Source: an uncultured Lachnospiraceae bacterium (GTDB taxonomy: Bacteria; Bacillota; Clostridia; Lachnospirales; Lachnospiraceae). From it: a stretch of DNA of 44,668 bases. The translations under genes were made by a program, and so were the position numbers. The DNA lies in assembly GCA_949840465.1 (NCBI GenBank), contig CATKXE010000019.1, positions 1 to 44,668 of the forward strand, read 5' to 3'. How positions within the stretch are numbered: the stretch's first letter is position 1; each line of letters opens with the position of its first letter. The notes beneath the pieces are model-generated. The model made no database searches. It was not told the DNA's origin and saw only the letters and a program-made list of their open reading frames with translations. This document shows, piece after piece, positions 31,490 through 40,418 of the stretch.

Positions 31490-32989
31490 TCACAAACCAT
31501 AAATCTCCGTATACTTCTTCTTGAAATAACGTATCAGCGGTTGTGCCGACACTTCCCTGCCGCAGACAGCCTGTATCACTTCTTTTAGCTTTCGGGTACT
31601 GCCGTACCAGTGGATTTTTTCATTCAGCCATTTTGTGATCTCCGAAATCCGTCCTTCCGCCAGAAGTTCATCCACCGGCTCCATCTCCTTTTCCATGGCC
31701 TCCAGATACATCCCATCGTAAATACTTCCCAGCAAATAAGACGGAAAATAACCAAAAGATGCGTCCGACCAGTGGATGTCCTGTAAAATACCTTCTCTGT
31801 CATTCTCCGGAGTAATCCGCAGATATTCCTGCATTTTTTTATTCCAGAGCGCCGGCAGTTCCTCCACCGGAACATGGCCGCGGAAAATCGCCTTCTCCAT
31901 CTCGTAGCGCAGTATGATATGGAAGCAGTAAGTCAATTCATCCGCATCTGTGCGGATAAAGCTGCTTTTCACATGATTTATCTCCCGGTAAAAATCATCC
32001 AGAGAGATTTCCCTGAACTGGGGCAGCAATTCTCCTAATTTGTCATAAACAGGAATCCAGAAGTTTTTATTTCTCCCCAGTATATTCTCATAAAATCTGG
32101 ACTGGCTCTCGTGGATTCCCATATAACAGCAGCTTCCGGCCACTGTCTGGTCATACGCGGGATTCACGTTCTGGTCAAAAATGCCGTGCCCGCCCTCGTG
32201 GATTGCGGAAAATATGGCTGACAGCGGATCGTGTTCATAATAATGGTTCGCCACGCGCACATCCATTGTAGAGAAGCTCAGTGTAAATGGGTGTTCTGTC
32301 TCGTCCACTGCCCCGGCGTCCCTGCGAAAACCAATATAATCCAGAAGCATCCACTGTACCTGTTTCTGCGCGTCCACATCAGCGTACTTTTGAAACCTTT
32401 CATCCTCCGGCTGTTCGACCGCCGAGATCTTTTGAATCAGAGGGATCAATTCCCGTTTTAAATCTTCAAACAGGCGGTCAATGTCAGCGGAATCCATTCC
32501 TTCCTCAAATTCATCCAGCATGGCGTCATAGACCTCTCTTCCCGGGTCTGTATAGCCGGTGACCTCCCTTTGCATATCGATCATTTTCTGCAGATGCGGC
32601 GCATAGACAGAAAAGTCTGAAGCCTTCTTTGCCTCCTCCCATGCCGCGCCTGACTCTGCCTTTGCCCGCACGAATGACTCATACAGATCCGAGGGGATCC
32701 GCCGGTTCCGGTCAAAATCACGCTTCATACGGCGGACAATGAACCTCCAGGTATCATCCAATGCATTATATTCTTCCGGCGCTGCAAGCCCGTCCAGCAT
32801 ATCGCCCAGTTCCTCCGCCGTAGACATGGCGAATTTTTCCGCTGAAAAATGGGTCAGCGCATCGATATGCGCGGCCTGTCCAAGCTTCGGCGTCTTTGTC
32901 CAGATATCCCAATTCAGTAATGTAATCACATGTTCATATTGCTGCATTTTTTCCAGATATTGTTTAAAGTCATCTAATCGTCTGCTCAT
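31490..32989 (-). CDS. Carboxypeptidase of peptidase family M32
   Basis: A 499-residue, largely helical cytoplasmic metallopeptidase that trims residues from peptide C termini. The zinc motif HEGGH occurs in FSAIHEGGHGIFDQ near residue 258, followed by the downstream Glu in MGIHESQSRFYENI. Other family segments, LNWDIWTKTP near the start, SFSTMDVRV and IRTDADELTY, are present. The length matches thermostable M32 carboxypeptidases. It is a single-gene unit, with a short inverted-repeat hairpin at 33017-33041 in its leader. Confidence 0.95.
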   Translation of the reverse strand: MSRRLDDFKQYLEKMQQYEHVITLLNWDIWTKTPKLGQAAHIDALTHFSAEKFAMSTAEELGDMLDGLAAPEEYNALDDTWRFIVRRMKRDFDRNRRIPSDLYESFVRAKAESGAAWEEAKKASDFSVYAPHLQKMIDMQREVTGYTDPGREVYDAMLDEFEEGMDSADIDRLFEDLKRELIPLIQKISAVEQPEDERFQKYADVDAQKQVQWMLLDYIGFRRDAGAVDETEHPFTLSFSTMDVRVANHYYEHDPLSAIFSAIHEGGHGIFDQNVNPAYDQTVAGSCCYMGIHESQSRFYENILGRNKNFWIPVYDKLGELLPQFREISLDDFYREINHVKSSFIRTDADELTYCFHIILRYEMEKAIFRGHVPVEELPALWNKKMQEYLRITPENDREGILQDIHWSDASFGYFPSYLLGSIYDGMYLEAMEKEMEPVDELLAEGRISEITKWLNEKIHWYGSTRKLKEVIQAVCGREVSAQPLIRYFKKKYTEIYGL

Positions 32990-33016
32990 GTTTTTTCATC
33001 CTTTTCCTGAATTTAT

Positions 33017-33041
33017 AATCAATTTGCACAGCAAATTGATT
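33017..33041 (-). repeat. Short hairpin repeat in the M32 carboxypeptidase leader
   Basis: AATCAATTTGC-ACA-GCAAATTGATT is a perfect inverted repeat followed by GCCTG. It is 27 bases upstream of the start codon and belongs to the same set as the hairpins at 2142-2165 and about 40363-40395. Confidence 0.6.
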
Positions 33042-33197
33042 GCCTGTTGAACGTATCTTAATTATATTTGAGGATATTTGTATCCCCCTGTCCTTTTTTC
33101 AGTATACCATAGTACAGGCTGCATGCGCAACCAGACAAAAAACTGAAATCTTCTGAATGAAGCAGCTTCTAAAGTATAAGCGTTGATCTGACTCACA

Positions 33198-33234
33198 GAT
33201 ACAATTCACATCCAAACCGGCCGTGAATTGTATC
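33198..33234. promoter_or_regulatory. 12-bp inverted repeat abutting a promoter (operator candidate)
   Basis: GATACAATTCAC and its exact complement GTGAATTGTATC are separated by 13 bases. The right arm ends at the base next to a TTGACA box. Placement directly upstream of the -35 box suits an activator site; a hairpin in RNA is less likely because it lies before the expected transcription start. Confidence 0.5.
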
Positions 33235-33263
33235 TTGACATTTTTCTGAAATACAGTCACAAT
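33235..33263 (+). promoter_or_regulatory. Candidate sigma-A promoter of the GAF-like gene
   Basis: TTGACA (33235-33240) is followed after 17 bases by CACAAT (33258-33263), a weak -10 box; TAATAT five bases further on is closer to consensus but spaced too far. The weak -10 would fit activator dependence through the inverted repeat. Confidence 0.45.
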
Positions 33264-33320
33264 AATATATGAAAAACAAGCGCTTAAATAAAAGGCCAAA
33301 ATAATACGGAGGTGATAAAG

Positions 33321-34301
33321 TTGTATTCGGAAAAAACAGGCACAACACAAACCAGTACAATACAGACAACGATGAAAGAATTGCAGGCCGAGATCGAGAG
33401 GCTGATGGAACTCCTGAAGGAAAAGGACCGGGAGATCGAAGAGCTGAAAAGCCTCTGCGGCAGCCATCCCGTCTCTACCGGGCAGAGCGGTACAGCGCGT
33501 CCTGCCGGACAGAAAGACAGCCTGGAACGGATTTACGAAGTAATTTCCAGCCTGAATAAGTATACCACCGAGGAAGTACTGTTTTATGCGGTGCAGGTAC
33601 TGTCCGAGCTGATGGATACCCCGGATGTGGCAATTTATAATGTTGCCAACAGGGACTATGCCCGTCTGTTCTCCGCTACATCTCAAGCGGCACGCAAGCT
33701 TGGAAATTCTATCAGGTATACAGACATGGGTGAGATGTATGAGACCCTGAAGAACGAGAAAGTCTACATCAACACCTCCATGGCTGAGGGATTCCCGCTT
33801 ATGGCCAGCGCCGTATACGATGAGGACAGGATTCGGTTAATCCTGATGTTCTGGGGACTTCCTGAGGAACGCATTACATGGTCCGAAGCCCACAGGCTGA
33901 CAGCCATCGGAGCCCTTATACAGAATGCCGTCCTGCGGGCAAGCCGCTATTTGGAGTCTTTCCGGAGCCGGCGTTATCTGGAAGGTACCAATGTGCTGAA
34001 TGAACATGCATTTACGATTCTCGTGAAGGCTTTTCTGGAAGCCAAAGCCAAAGGGCTGACCGAATGCGCGCTTATGGAAGTGATGCTGGGATATCAGGGG
34101 TACGAAGAAGTCTCCACCGCACTGGCCTGCAACATCCGTCTCACAGACTACATGGGACTGCTGGACAACGGCAAGCTCTACATATTACTGTGTAATACGG
34201 ATTCGAAAAACGCTGAGGTGGTGCAGGAACGTCTGCAGGATCTGGGCCATGACTGCAAAATAGCGGATGCGGAAAAATATATGAGCCGGACAGACAACTG
34301 A
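33321..34301 (+). CDS. GAF-like signalling protein with degenerate C-terminal domain
   Basis: A 326-residue soluble protein. Residues about 10-45 form a coiled coil (KELQAEIERLMELLKEKDREIEELK), about 60-210 look like a GAF sensory domain, and the last 100 residues resemble a cyclase-type fold without a GGDEF signature. The start is best taken as TTG at 33321, seven bases after GGAGGTGA; the GTG at 33312 overlaps that site. Proteins of this type sit in cyclic-di-GMP or polysaccharide loci (PelD-like), but nothing of that kind is nearby. It is a one-gene unit with a strong terminator. Confidence 0.7.
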   Translation: MYSEKTGTTQTSTIQTTMKELQAEIERLMELLKEKDREIEELKSLCGSHPVSTGQSGTARPAGQKDSLERIYEVISSLNKYTTEEVLFYAVQVLSELMDTPDVAIYNVANRDYARLFSATSQAARKLGNSIRYTDMGEMYETLKNEKVYINTSMAEGFPLMASAVYDEDRIRLILMFWGLPEERITWSEAHRLTAIGALIQNAVLRASRYLESFRSRRYLEGTNVLNEHAFTILVKAFLEAKAKGLTECALMEVMLGYQGYEEVSTALACNIRLTDYMGLLDNGKLYILLCNTDSKNAEVVQERLQDLGHDCKIADAEKYMSRTDN

Positions 34302-34311
34302 TGCAGAACGA

Positions 34312-34343
34312 AAAAAAGATGGCTGCTGTCAGCCATCTTTTTT
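34312..34343. terminator. Bidirectional terminator between the GAF-like gene and the LysR gene
   Basis: AAAAAAGATGGCTG-CTGT-CAGCCATCTTTTTT is perfect over 14 pairs and has T runs on both strands. It can stop the GAF-like gene (plus) and the long molybdenum/selenium operon ending with the LysR gene (minus). Confidence 0.9.
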
Positions 34344-34418
34344 GTATTTCAGCACAGTTACTGGCCGTCAATTTTCCATGAAAACTGGCTGCCTGCCTGC
34401 GATTTGGCACAATGTATA

Positions 34419-35324
34419 TTATCCCTGTTTATACAACTCCTGCACGGTCCGCATCAGATTTTCCGCCTGCCTTGAAAGCGTGCAGCTATTGTTGTACACC
34501 AGATACAGCTTTCTCGTACTTTTATTGTTCCCCATTGGAAATGTAAGTATCCTCCCGGCTTCCAGATCTTCTTTCACCGCCAGGCTGGAGATCATGGTAA
34601 CCCCGATTCCGTTTTTCACGGAACGCCTGATGGTCTCCGTACTTTCTACATTGGCGGCTACACGAAGTTTTTCCACGTCAATCCCGGCTGCCGCCAACTG
34701 CTTTTCCGCCTCTTTCCTCGTACCGGATCCTTCCTCCCGCATCAGGAAGGGCTCCTTCCGGATCCAGTCCAGATTGGTTTCCTGCTCCAATATCCTGCGG
34801 TATTTGTCTGTATTCGGCATAATGATCACCAGTTCGTCCTCATAAAACGGCATATACCGGCAGGCCTTATTCTCCAATAGTGTGCCTGTAAATCCTATAT
34901 CTACCACATGCCCCGCCACATCCTCGATGACCTGGGCGCTGTCCGATTCCCGCACTTCCAACTGTCCGTCGGGATATTTTTCTTTATATTCTGCCAGAAT
35001 GTCAGGCAGCAGATACCGGGAGGGGACCGTGGAAGCCGCAACCACCAGGCGGGCCTGCCCTTTTCCTGCATCCCCGGCAAACACTTCCATAATTTTATTC
35101 TGCAGGGCGAGCATTTCCCGGGCGTACCGGTAGAGCTGCCGCCCCTGTTCCGTCACATGGATTTCCTTTGTATTGCGGACAAACAGTCTTGCATCCAATT
35201 CCTTTTCCAAAGCGGAAATATAAGCGCTGATGGTGGGCTGCGTCAAATACAATGCCCTGGCCGCCTTAGAAAAGCTTTTGCAGTCCGCCACTGCCACAAA
35301 TACTTCAAGTTGTTTTAATTTCAT
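34419..35324 (-). CDS. LysR family regulator linked to selenium metabolism
   Basis: A 301-residue transcription factor. The N-terminal winged helix-turn-helix has [33 protein letters not shown], and the rest is a periplasmic-binding-protein-like effector domain (about 90-295) with the [12 protein letters not shown] segment typical of the CysB/CysL-like branch. It overlaps the selD stop by four bases, so it is translationally coupled to selD. A LysR gene directly after selD is a recurrent arrangement, and such proteins are annotated as selenium-metabolism regulators. Its ligand is unknown. It is the last gene of the operon. Confidence 0.9.
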   Translation of the reverse strand: MKLKQLEVFVAVADCKSFSKAARALYLTQPTISAYISALEKELDARLFVRNTKEIHVTEQGRQLYRYAREMLALQNKIMEVFAGDAGKGQARLVVAASTVPSRYLLPDILAEYKEKYPDGQLEVRESDSAQVIEDVAGHVVDIGFTGTLLENKACRYMPFYEDELVIIMPNTDKYRRILEQETNLDWIRKEPFLMREEGSGTRKEAEKQLAAAGIDVEKLRVAANVESTETIRRSVKNGIGVTMISSLAVKEDLEAGRILTFPMGNNKSTRKLYLVYNNSCTLSRQAENLMRTVQELYKQG

Positions 35325-36346
35325 AATACATAAATCTCTGTCTCATGTTTTTCCATAATCTTTCCCACTTCTTTTGCCGGAAGCCCTTCTTCCTGCAGCT
35401 CTTCAAGCAGCTCCCCGGCCTGCCCGGGACTGGCCGCAATTAAAAGCCCGCCGGAAGTCTGGGGGTCGAACAAGACTTCTTCCATCCCGAACGAAATCTG
35501 TTCAAAACGCACATGCCCCTCTAAGTGGTTCCTGTTCTTCTGCGCAGCCGCGGTGAGGAAAAATTCCTCCGCGTAGTGTACTGCCTCAGGCATGACCGGA
35601 ACCTGCCCTGCGTAGACCTGGCAGGAATACCGGTTGTCCATCATCTCATGGAGATGGCCTAAGAATCCAAATCCGGTCACGTCTGTGCAGGCATGGATGC
35701 GGTATTTCCTGCAGATTTCAGAGGCCCGTCTGTTCAATGTAGTCATAGAAGCCGCAGCCTCATCCATGGCAGCTTTTGAGGCCTCCTGAATCCTGTTTGC
35801 CGTACAGATGATTCCCACGCCCAATTTTTTCGTCAGAATCAGGACATCCCCGGGCTTTCCCTGATTGTTAGGATAGATCTTTTCCGGATGAACCACTCCG
35901 GTCACCGAAAGCCCATATTTCACACTATCGTCCGCAATGGAATGCCCGCCTGCCAGAATTCCGCCTGCCTCCATCACCTTTTCCGAGCCGCCACGCATGA
36001 TCTCCCCCAGAACATTCAGATCCATATCCTCCGGGAAGCAGACAATGTTCAGCGCAGTCCTCACATCCCCGCCCATGGCGTACACATCGCTGAGCGCATT
36101 TGCGGCCGCAATTTTTCCAAACAGATACGGGTCTTCTACCATAGGAGGGAAGAAATCCAATGTCTGCACGATGGCGGTGTCCTCCGCAATCCGATAAACG
36201 GCCGCATCGTCCTTACTGTCATATCCGATCAGCAGGTTCTCATCCCGCGCGCCTTTGGGAAGCCGCTCCAATATATGGCTCAGGACGCCTGCCCCAAGCT
36301 TCGCCGTGCAGCCGCCTCCTTTACAGAATACAATTTTATCACTCAT
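35321..36346 (-). CDS. selD: Selenide, water dikinase
   Basis: A 341-residue enzyme that makes selenophosphate from selenide and ATP. The catalytic loop reads [13 protein letters not shown], so the catalytic position is Cys (TGC) and not Sec, and the essential Lys is kept. Further signatures are [28 protein letters not shown] and [11 protein letters not shown], with [14 protein letters not shown] and [11 protein letters not shown] towards the end. The Met at 36346 follows AGGGGTGA. The gene is the seventh of the eight-gene operon. With no selA or selB in view, the selenophosphate may serve the molybdenum hydroxylase and tRNA modification as well as selenoprotein synthesis. Confidence 0.97.
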   Translation of the reverse strand: MSDKIVFCKGGGCTAKLGAGVLSHILERLPKGARDENLLIGYDSKDDAAVYRIAEDTAIVQTLDFFPPMVEDPYLFGKIAAANALSDVYAMGGDVRTALNIVCFPEDMDLNVLGEIMRGGSEKVMEAGGILAGGHSIADDSVKYGLSVTGVVHPEKIYPNNQGKPGDVLILTKKLGVGIICTANRIQEASKAAMDEAAASMTTLNRRASEICRKYRIHACTDVTGFGFLGHLHEMMDNRYSCQVYAGQVPVMPEAVHYAEEFFLTAAAQKNRNHLEGHVRFEQISFGMEEVLFDPQTSGGLLIAASPGQAGELLEELQEEGLPAKEVGKIMEKHETEIYVL

Positions 36347-36363
36347 ATCGGTCACCCCTTTCT

Positions 36364-37416
36364 CTATCTCAGGAACAGCAGATGTTCCTCGGGAAACTGA
36401 AGATAATCCGGCATTCCCTTTTCGTTTAGCAGCCCCCATTTTTCTTTCTGCACAAACCAGCAGAGGTTTTCTCCTCCCTGGCCGCTTTCAGGCAGAATGT
36501 AAAAATTCTTCTCAAAAGGCAGGTCTGCGCTGCCCGCCAGACGAACCGGAATACAATTTTCCTTACGTTCCCCCCAGACCGGGATCAATTCATGCGCCCG
36601 GAATCCCACATATGCAGCGCCCTCCGGTATTTCCCTGCGGCACTGTATTTCGATCCCCCAGTCAAACGCATCCATTCTATGCGCGTCTTTTCTGTGAATC
36701 CTCGAAATATTTTTGCATCCGGTCAGCCTGGCCGCTTCTTTTTTCCCGGGATCCGCAAAAATTTCTTTTGTCTTTCCAAAGGCGACTGCCCTCCCCTGAT
36801 CCATAATCAGAAGTTCTTCTGTAAACCGGTAGATTTCATCCCGGTCGTGGGAAACTAAAACTACGGTTCCCCGGTAACTTTTAAGCATCTCCTGCAGTTC
36901 CTGCTGCAGCCGGTCTTTTAGAAACTGATCCAGTGCGGAGAAGGGCTCATCCAGCAGAATTACTTCCGGCTCATAGGCCATAATCCGCGCCAATGCCACC
37001 CGCTGCTGCTGCCCGCCGGAAAGTTCCCCCGGAAGGCGTTCTTCCATACCTTCCAGCTGAAATGCCCGAAGCATCTCCTGTACCCGTTCCCTGTTCTCCT
37101 GCCGTGGACCCCTGAGCCCGGCCGCAATATTTTCCGCAACCGTCATAGTCGGAAATAAAGCGTAACTTTGAAACAGATAGCCGATGCTGCGCTTCTGGGG
37201 TTTCACACAAATCTTCCGCGCCGAATGATACATCGTTTTCCCGTTAATCACAATCCATCCTTCCTCCGGCGTCTCAATCCCTGCAATGCTTTTTAACGTC
37301 ACGCTTTTACCGCATCCCGAAGCGCCGAGAATCCCGATTCGGGATGCATTGCTTTCAAATCGCACATCGAGGCGAAACCCCGGAAAACGTTTCTTTATAT
37401 TCACAGACAGGTTCAT
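36364..37416 (-). CDS. modC: Molybdate ABC transporter ATP-binding protein
   Basis: A 350-residue ATPase. Walker A reads GASGCGKS (near residue 33), the Q loop FQSYALFP, the ABC signature LSGGQQQR, Walker [13 protein letters not shown] and the switch VSHDRDE are all present. A C-terminal region (about 230-350) has a weak TOBE-like beta domain, consistent with molybdate binding for regulation. The Met at 37416 follows AGGGGTATG. It pairs with modB and modA upstream in the same operon. Tungstate or sulfate specificity cannot be excluded by sequence, but the molybdenum context favours molybdate. Confidence 0.93.
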   Translation of the reverse strand: MNLSVNIKKRFPGFRLDVRFESNASRIGILGASGCGKSVTLKSIAGIETPEEGWIVINGKTMYHSARKICVKPQKRSIGYLFQSYALFPTMTVAENIAAGLRGPRQENRERVQEMLRAFQLEGMEERLPGELSGGQQQRVALARIMAYEPEVILLDEPFSALDQFLKDRLQQELQEMLKSYRGTVVLVSHDRDEIYRFTEELLIMDQGRAVAFGKTKEIFADPGKKEAARLTGCKNISRIHRKDAHRMDAFDWGIEIQCRREIPEGAAYVGFRAHELIPVWGERKENCIPVRLAGSADLPFEKNFYILPESGQGGENLCWFVQKEKWGLLNEKGMPDYLQFPEEHLLFLR

Positions 37417-37498
37417 TGCATACCCCTTTCTCTTTTTGGACGCTCCCAAAAACGTTTTTCCAAAATCTCCTTCTTTCCCCGGCATCTGATGATTGATT

Positions 37499-38203
37499 TT
37501 ACCACCGCTTCACAGTTTTCATCCGTTTTCCTGAGATCAGGTTCATCAGGATCAGAATCACAAGCGCAATCACAATCACGACCGCCACCCAAATTCCTGC
37601 TGTCAGATAATCCCCGTCCTGAATGACCATGGCGATTTTCTGTGAAATCGTGCCTGTCCTGCCCGGAATATTTCCCGCCAGCATAGACGTAGCCCCGTAT
37701 TCTCCCAATGCCCTTGCAAATGTAAGGATGGTGCCGGATGCAATACCCGGCCTTGCGGAGGGAACCACCACCCTCCAGAATATCTCGATTTCCGACATGC
37801 CCAGCGTCCTGCCCGCATAGACAAGGTTCACATCGATCTGCTCAAAGGCGGCTCTGGCATTACGGTACATCAGAGGAAATGCAATCACTGTGGCTGCTAT
37901 GACGCACCCCAGCCAGCTCTGCACCACCTTCAAGTCAAATGTTTCATACAAAAATATCCCCAGCGGCCTTCTCCGGCTGAATAAAAGAAGCAGGAAAAAA
38001 CCGGCAACCGTAGGGGGAAGTACCATGGGAAGGGTCAGAATCCCATCCATGACCGCCTTTTTTCCGGGAGAAGCTTTCACCACCCTTCTGGCCGCAAAAA
38101 GCCCTAAGAAAAAAGACAGAATCGTCGCCACAACTCCTGTTTTTAGAGAAATCCATAGCGGGCTCCAATCCAGGCTTTTCAAAATCTCAGTCATTGTCTC
38201 CAC
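37499..38203 (-). CDS. modB: Molybdate ABC transporter permease
   Basis: A 234-residue inner membrane permease with about five helices. The conserved cytoplasmic EAA-type loop AGRTLGMSEIEIFWRVVVPSARPGI lies around residue 145, and the LPMVLPPTVAGFFLL segment typical of ModB/CysT permeases lies near residue 60. The chosen GTG at 38203 lies six bases after GGGAGG; an ATG three codons downstream at 38194 is the alternative. The start preceding 38254 is rejected because it adds a non-homologous Arg/Gly-rich stretch. It forms the channel with ModC and receives molybdate from ModA. Confidence 0.93.
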   Translation of the reverse strand: METMTEILKSLDWSPLWISLKTGVVATILSFFLGLFAARRVVKASPGKKAVMDGILTLPMVLPPTVAGFFLLLLFSRRRPLGIFLYETFDLKVVQSWLGCVIAATVIAFPLMYRNARAAFEQIDVNLVYAGRTLGMSEIEIFWRVVVPSARPGIASGTILTFARALGEYGATSMLAGNIPGRTGTISQKIAMVIQDGDYLTAGIWVAVVIVIALVILILMNLISGKRMKTVKRW

Positions 38204-38321
38204 TGTGTTCCTCCCGGGCGCAGCCGCCCCTTTTGCATCATGACGCCCTCCCAAAAATCCGGCTTTGCAGGAGTGAAAAAGTTCGGATATCCAGGGAGGT
38301 TTGTCTCATTCCCTGTTGAAA

Positions 38322-39293
38322 TCAATCTACATCTGTATCAAAACAGTAAGCGTCAAACACAGCCTTCGCCTCGTCCGATAAAATAAATTTCATAAAATCC
38401 ACCGCCGCTGCACTCTGCCCATCGTCCGCCTCATCATTGACAACCTGTGCGATAGGATAAATCACATTCCCCGTGAGATCATAGCCCACAATTTCCAAAA
38501 TCTCCAAATCCTCTTCATATCCGCAGGTATCTGAATAATACGTGGTTCCCACCTCGCAGGAGCCTTCTAAAACCGCTGAAAGCACCTTGCTCACATTGTC
38601 CTGTTCACTGATCTCCACGCCCCCAAGCGCTTCGGAAACCTGCTTTGTTGCAATCAAAGACACATCCTCCGCCGGTTCCAGCCTTCCCATATTTACCAGA
38701 GCCTGCCTCGTATATTTTCCAACCGGTACGCTCCCGCCTGCCAGAGCAATGCTCTGCGCATCCCCGATGTTTTCAAGGCCGGTGACTTTTGTGCCGCTGT
38801 CCCTGAATGTCACGACCACTACCTGATTGTTGACCACATCCGCTCTGGTCCCCTCTACGACAAGCCCGTCCTCCTCCAGCTTATCCATCTGCTTTTGTGC
38901 CGCGGAAAAAAAGAGGTCGCACTCATAGCCTTCTTCAATCTGCGTAAGCAGCGTTCCGGAGCTGTCCGCATTGTAAACAATCTTTACCTCTGGATGATCC
39001 TCATGATACTTCTCTGCCAGTTCTGTCATGACCGTGTTCAGGCTTGCCGCAATGAACACTTGTATTTCCGTCTCCTCTGTCTGATGAGCATCTCCGTCCG
39101 TTACCGGTTCCTTCCCCTTAACATCTGTATCCGCCGTATCGTACCCCTTTTCCTTTGGGTCTTTTCCCTGCGCATCTGCCGTCGATGTATCTGCTTCCCC
39201 GGGACTTTTTTTACCGCATCCTGCAGACATGGTTCCTGCCAGACATACGGCAATAAAACCACACATGAATTTTTTTGCTGCTGCTTTTTTCAT
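38322..39293 (-). CDS. modA: Molybdate-binding lipoprotein
   Basis: A 323-residue substrate-binding protein. A signal peptide ends in the lipobox TMSAGC (Cys26), so it is anchored to the outside of the membrane. An Asp/Glu/Lys-rich, probably unstructured linker of about 50 residues follows (27-76). The binding domain starts with QVFIAASLNTVMTELAEKY and includes VYNADSSGTLLTQIEEG and an ALAGGSVPVGKYTRQAL segment typical of ModA. The linker is longer than usual. Spacing to the upstream gene is 27 bases, and the 118 bases before modB hold nothing I can identify. Confidence 0.95.
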   Translation of the reverse strand: MKKAAAKKFMCGFIAVCLAGTMSAGCGKKSPGEADTSTADAQGKDPKEKGYDTADTDVKGKEPVTDGDAHQTEETEIQVFIAASLNTVMTELAEKYHEDHPEVKIVYNADSSGTLLTQIEEGYECDLFFSAAQKQMDKLEEDGLVVEGTRADVVNNQVVVVTFRDSGTKVTGLENIGDAQSIALAGGSVPVGKYTRQALVNMGRLEPAEDVSLIATKQVSEALGGVEISEQDNVSKVLSAVLEGSCEVGTTYYSDTCGYEEDLEILEIVGYDLTGNVIYPIAQVVNDEADDGQSAAAVDFMKFILSDEAKAVFDAYCFDTDVD

Positions 39294-39320
39294 TCTGTAT
39301 GTTCCTTTTCATATAAATAC

Positions 39321-40343
39321 TCACTTCCCAAACCCACAGTTGGGAAAGGTACACGCCGGACAGGACAGGCACAGCCCTCCTTCTCCCAGGCAGTCGATGT
39401 CCTTCTTATGAAGCGCCTCCCCTGCCATCACCCGGGGCAGCACCAGATCAAAAATCGTGCGTTTCGCATACATGACGCACCCCGGAAGCCCCATCACCGG
39501 TATTTTTTCCTCCCCATAATATGCCAGAAGGAACATGGCGCCCGGCAGGACGGGTGCGCCGTATGTCACAATCTCCGCGCCGGAATTGCGTATTGCGAGG
39601 GGCGTCCGGTCATCCGGATCCACACTCATCCCGCCGGTGCAGATAATCAGCTCCGCGCCGGAGTCCAGAAGCTTCCTGATCGCCGCCGTAATTTGTGCAT
39701 GGTCGTCGCTGCAGATCTCACGGCCTATAATCTCCACATCATATTCCGAAAGTTTCCCTTCTACCACCGGAGTAAATGTATCCTCGATCCGTCCATAAAA
39801 CACTTCATTTCCCGTGGTCACGATGCCTGCTTTTTTCTTCAAAAACGGCAGCAGCTCAAAAATCGGGGTATCCCCCGCCACGGCACGCGCACGCTCCATT
39901 TTTTCCTTTTCAATCACCAGAGGAATGATTCTGGTTCCCGCAAGCTTGTCCCCCTCCCTGACAGGAAAGTTCCCATGTCTGGATGCAATCATCATTTCCC
40001 CCAGTGCATTGACTGCGTTAAGCCTGTTTGAATCCACCTTGAACAGGCCGCCGCACTCTGCGATCACCTCAATCTTGCCCTCTTTTATCTCCGAAGGACG
40101 CATATGGTCATTTTTACAAAGGTCGTAGAGGATCTGCGCCGCCTCATTCTCGTGAAGCATATGTTCATTGTTTTCCCAGATATAAATGTGGTCCTTTCCC
40201 ACACTTAGAAGAACGGGGATATCCTCTTTACGGATCACATGCCCTTTGCAAAAAACCGCGTCCTTCGTCACGCCTTTGATAATCCGGGTGATATCATGGC
40301 ATAAAATCTGCCCCACCGCATCCTGCGTTTTCATCAATTTCAT
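39321..40343 (-). CDS. Molybdopterin-binding protein with Cys-rich C-terminus
   Basis: A 340-residue protein related to the MoeA/MogA fold. Residues about 165-310 form the molybdopterin-binding domain (GIVTTGNEV near the start, LIICTGGMSVDPDD in the middle, LPGAMFLLAY and GLPGCVMY later). It lacks the long N-terminal domains of full MoeA. The last 25 residues hold five Cys (CLGEGGLCLSCPACTFPNC), suggesting an Fe-S or metal site. The ATG at 40343 follows GGAGG. Proteins of this type accompany selenium-dependent molybdenum hydroxylases; a role in cofactor handling is inferred. A short hairpin lies 20 bases upstream. Confidence 0.85.
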   Translation of the reverse strand: MKLMKTQDAVGQILCHDITRIIKGVTKDAVFCKGHVIRKEDIPVLLSVGKDHIYIWENNEHMLHENEAAQILYDLCKNDHMRPSEIKEGKIEVIAECGGLFKVDSNRLNAVNALGEMMIASRHGNFPVREGDKLAGTRIIPLVIEKEKMERARAVAGDTPIFELLPFLKKKAGIVTTGNEVFYGRIEDTFTPVVEGKLSEYDVEIIGREICSDDHAQITAAIRKLLDSGAELIICTGGMSVDPDDRTPLAIRNSGAEIVTYGAPVLPGAMFLLAYYGEEKIPVMGLPGCVMYAKRTIFDLVLPRVMAGEALHKKDIDCLGEGGLCLSCPACTFPNCGFGK

Positions 40344-40360
40344 TATCAATTCCTCCGCAT

Positions 40361-40395
40361 TTTTGCAACCGATTTACACAGCAAATTGGTTACCT
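40361..40395 (-). repeat. Short hairpin repeat upstream of the molybdopterin-binding protein gene
   Basis: TTGCAACCGATTTACACAGC followed by AAATTGGTTACCTG gives arms AACCGATTT and AAATTGGTT with one G-T pair. It shares the CACAGCAAATTG-TT-CCTG core with the hairpins at 2142-2200 and 33017-33046. It lies in the 75-base gap inside the operon. Confidence 0.5.
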
Positions 40396-40418
40396 GCTTG
40401 CCGCATCCGAATGTTTTT

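Noticed and set aside
33099..33686. A 195-residue minus-strand frame
   Set aside because: Antisense to the GAF-like gene and its promoter; Cys/Phe-rich and without a ribosome binding site.
35321..36346. In-frame TGA coding Sec in selD
   Set aside because: The catalytic codon is TGC, and the frame contains no internal TGA.
38895..40031. A 378-residue plus-strand frame
   Set aside because: It spans modA and the molybdopterin-binding protein gene in antisense; those genes are certain.
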